Positions 15,978 through 16,218 of a stretch of DNA of 16,218 nucleotides are shown one piece after another. The notes under the pieces are model-generated. The model saw only the letters and a list, made by a program, of their open reading frames with translations. It did not search any database and was not told the DNA's origin. The first letter of the stretch is position 1. Each line of letters begins with the position of its first letter. The position numbers were made by a program, and so were the translations under genes. Source of the stretch: Bacteroidetes bacterium UBA6661 (GTDB taxonomy: Bacteria; Bacteroidota; Bacteroidia; AKYH767-A; OLB10); the NCBI GenBank assembly GCA_002455375.1, contig DKKR01000025.1, forward strand, positions 1,006 to 17,223, in the 5' to 3' direction.

Positions 15978-16063
15978 GACGCCACAAACAATTAAACAAC
16001 TTAACTATTTTAGAACATCAACTATTATTAAACAACAAAATCAAACATGCTGCACGAGGCTAA
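15929..16063 (+). pseudogene. IS3-family transposase (OrfB) C-terminal remnant
   Basis: In the frame starting at 15929 the codons give AELSIFEYIETFYNTVRRHK, then QLNNLT, ending HAARG and TAA. The IFEYIE.FYN..RRH..L pattern is the hallmark of the C-terminal end of IS3/IS150-group integrase-type transposases. Only 44 codons remain; the DDE catalytic core and the left end are absent. The join to the interrupted gene falls near CAACAAGCC at about 15924-15931. Confidence 0.8.
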
Positions 16064-16067
16064 TAAT

Positions 16068-16095
16068 TTGTCCACTTTTTTCTTGGAATTCCACA
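16068..16095 (+). mobile_element. Probable right end (inverted repeat) of the IS3-family remnant
   Basis: Just after the transposase stop comes TTGTCCACTTTTTTCTTGG followed by AATTCCACA, ending in the dinucleotide CA as IS3-family ends do. No matching left end was found in the window, so this is a one-ended scar. The exact boundary is a judgement. Confidence 0.5.
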
Positions 16096-16132
16096 TGCCG
16101 TTACCCATAAAACACATACAATTGCTTTTACA

Positions 16133-16140
16133 TACCTTTG
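16133..16140 (+). promoter_or_regulatory. -7 promoter box of glnS
   Basis: TACCTTTG is an exact match to TAnnTTTG, 18 bp before the glnS ATG, implying a 5' leader of only 12-14 nt. There is no TTG at the usual -33 position (16111-16113 reads AAC). The IS remnant ends about 38 bp upstream. Confidence 0.5.
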
Positions 16141-16158
16141 CTTTTCAATTTTAGAAAT

Positions 16159-16218
16159 ATGTCAGAGGCTCCAAAAACCGAAAAAAAAACCATGAATTTT
16201 CTGGAAGAAATGATTGAC
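16159..16218 (+). CDS. glnS: Glutamine-tRNA ligase, first 20 codons (3' end outside window)
   Basis: The frame starting at the ATG at 16159 gives MSEAPKTEKKTMNFLEEMID and is open to the window edge. A short charged lead followed by MNFLEEMID or a close variant (LNFIEEII.EDL) is how Bacteroidota glutaminyl-tRNA synthetases begin, but 20 residues do not include any catalytic motif. The gene has its own -7 promoter box. Confidence 0.55.
   Translation, partial: MSEAPKTEKKTMNFLEEMID

Noticed and set aside
1..16218. CRISPR arrays, tRNA or rRNA genes
   Set aside because: No regularly spaced short repeats, no cloverleaf-like sequence with an acceptor and T-arm, and no ribosomal RNA signature were seen on reading the window.

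Overview
The window looks like a chromosomal segment of a Bacteroidota species, probably of the Chitinophagales or Sphingobacteriales type. The signs are low G+C, no purine-rich ribosome-binding sites, several secreted proteins ending in type IX secretion system (T9SS) sorting domains, and promoter-like sequences of the Bacteroidota form TTG-N19-TAnnTTTG. A KDO-activating enzyme shows that it makes Gram-negative lipopolysaccharide. The first 20 codons of glnS lie at the right edge.

Left part (1-2843): a polymorphic toxin locus. The window opens inside the 3' end of an Rhs gene; the Rhs-core signature YTDPSGH is encoded at 4-24. A beta-rich, variable C-terminal tip follows, then a small lipoprotein gene that is the likely immunity gene. 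Directly behind these is a second, diverged copy of 'tip second half + lipoprotein'. The two units (360-1593 and 1594-2833) abut head to tail. They are about 98% identical over the first 169 bp and about 93% identical over the last 95 bp, but diverged between. The second tip has no secretion or Rhs part, so it is an orphan tip cassette. The reading frame is kept across the shared 5' arm, so one crossover would delete exactly 1234 bp and give the Rhs protein the second tip, still followed by its own lipoprotein.

Middle part (2863-10775): a T9SS-exported propeller-like protein, a strong hairpin terminator, and a minus-strand operon (small secreted protein, kdsB, secreted S9 peptidase). The operon is preceded by a promoter plus terminator arrangement that predicts a small RNA of about 90-95 nt or an attenuated leader. 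Next come a small two-helix membrane protein with a pore-loop-like segment and a large modular T9SS cargo protein.

Right part (10785-16218): a DUF4258 membrane-anchored protein, an aldehyde dehydrogenase of the ALDH7 (aminoadipate-semialdehyde) type, and a SufS-type cysteine desulfurase. A worn accessory stretch follows (14127-16095). It contains the coiled-coil tail of a lost gene, an intact T9SS protein, the N-terminal stub of a second secreted structural protein, and the last 44 codons and probable right end of an IS3-family element. The insertion-sequence end stops about 38 bp before the glnS -7 promoter box.
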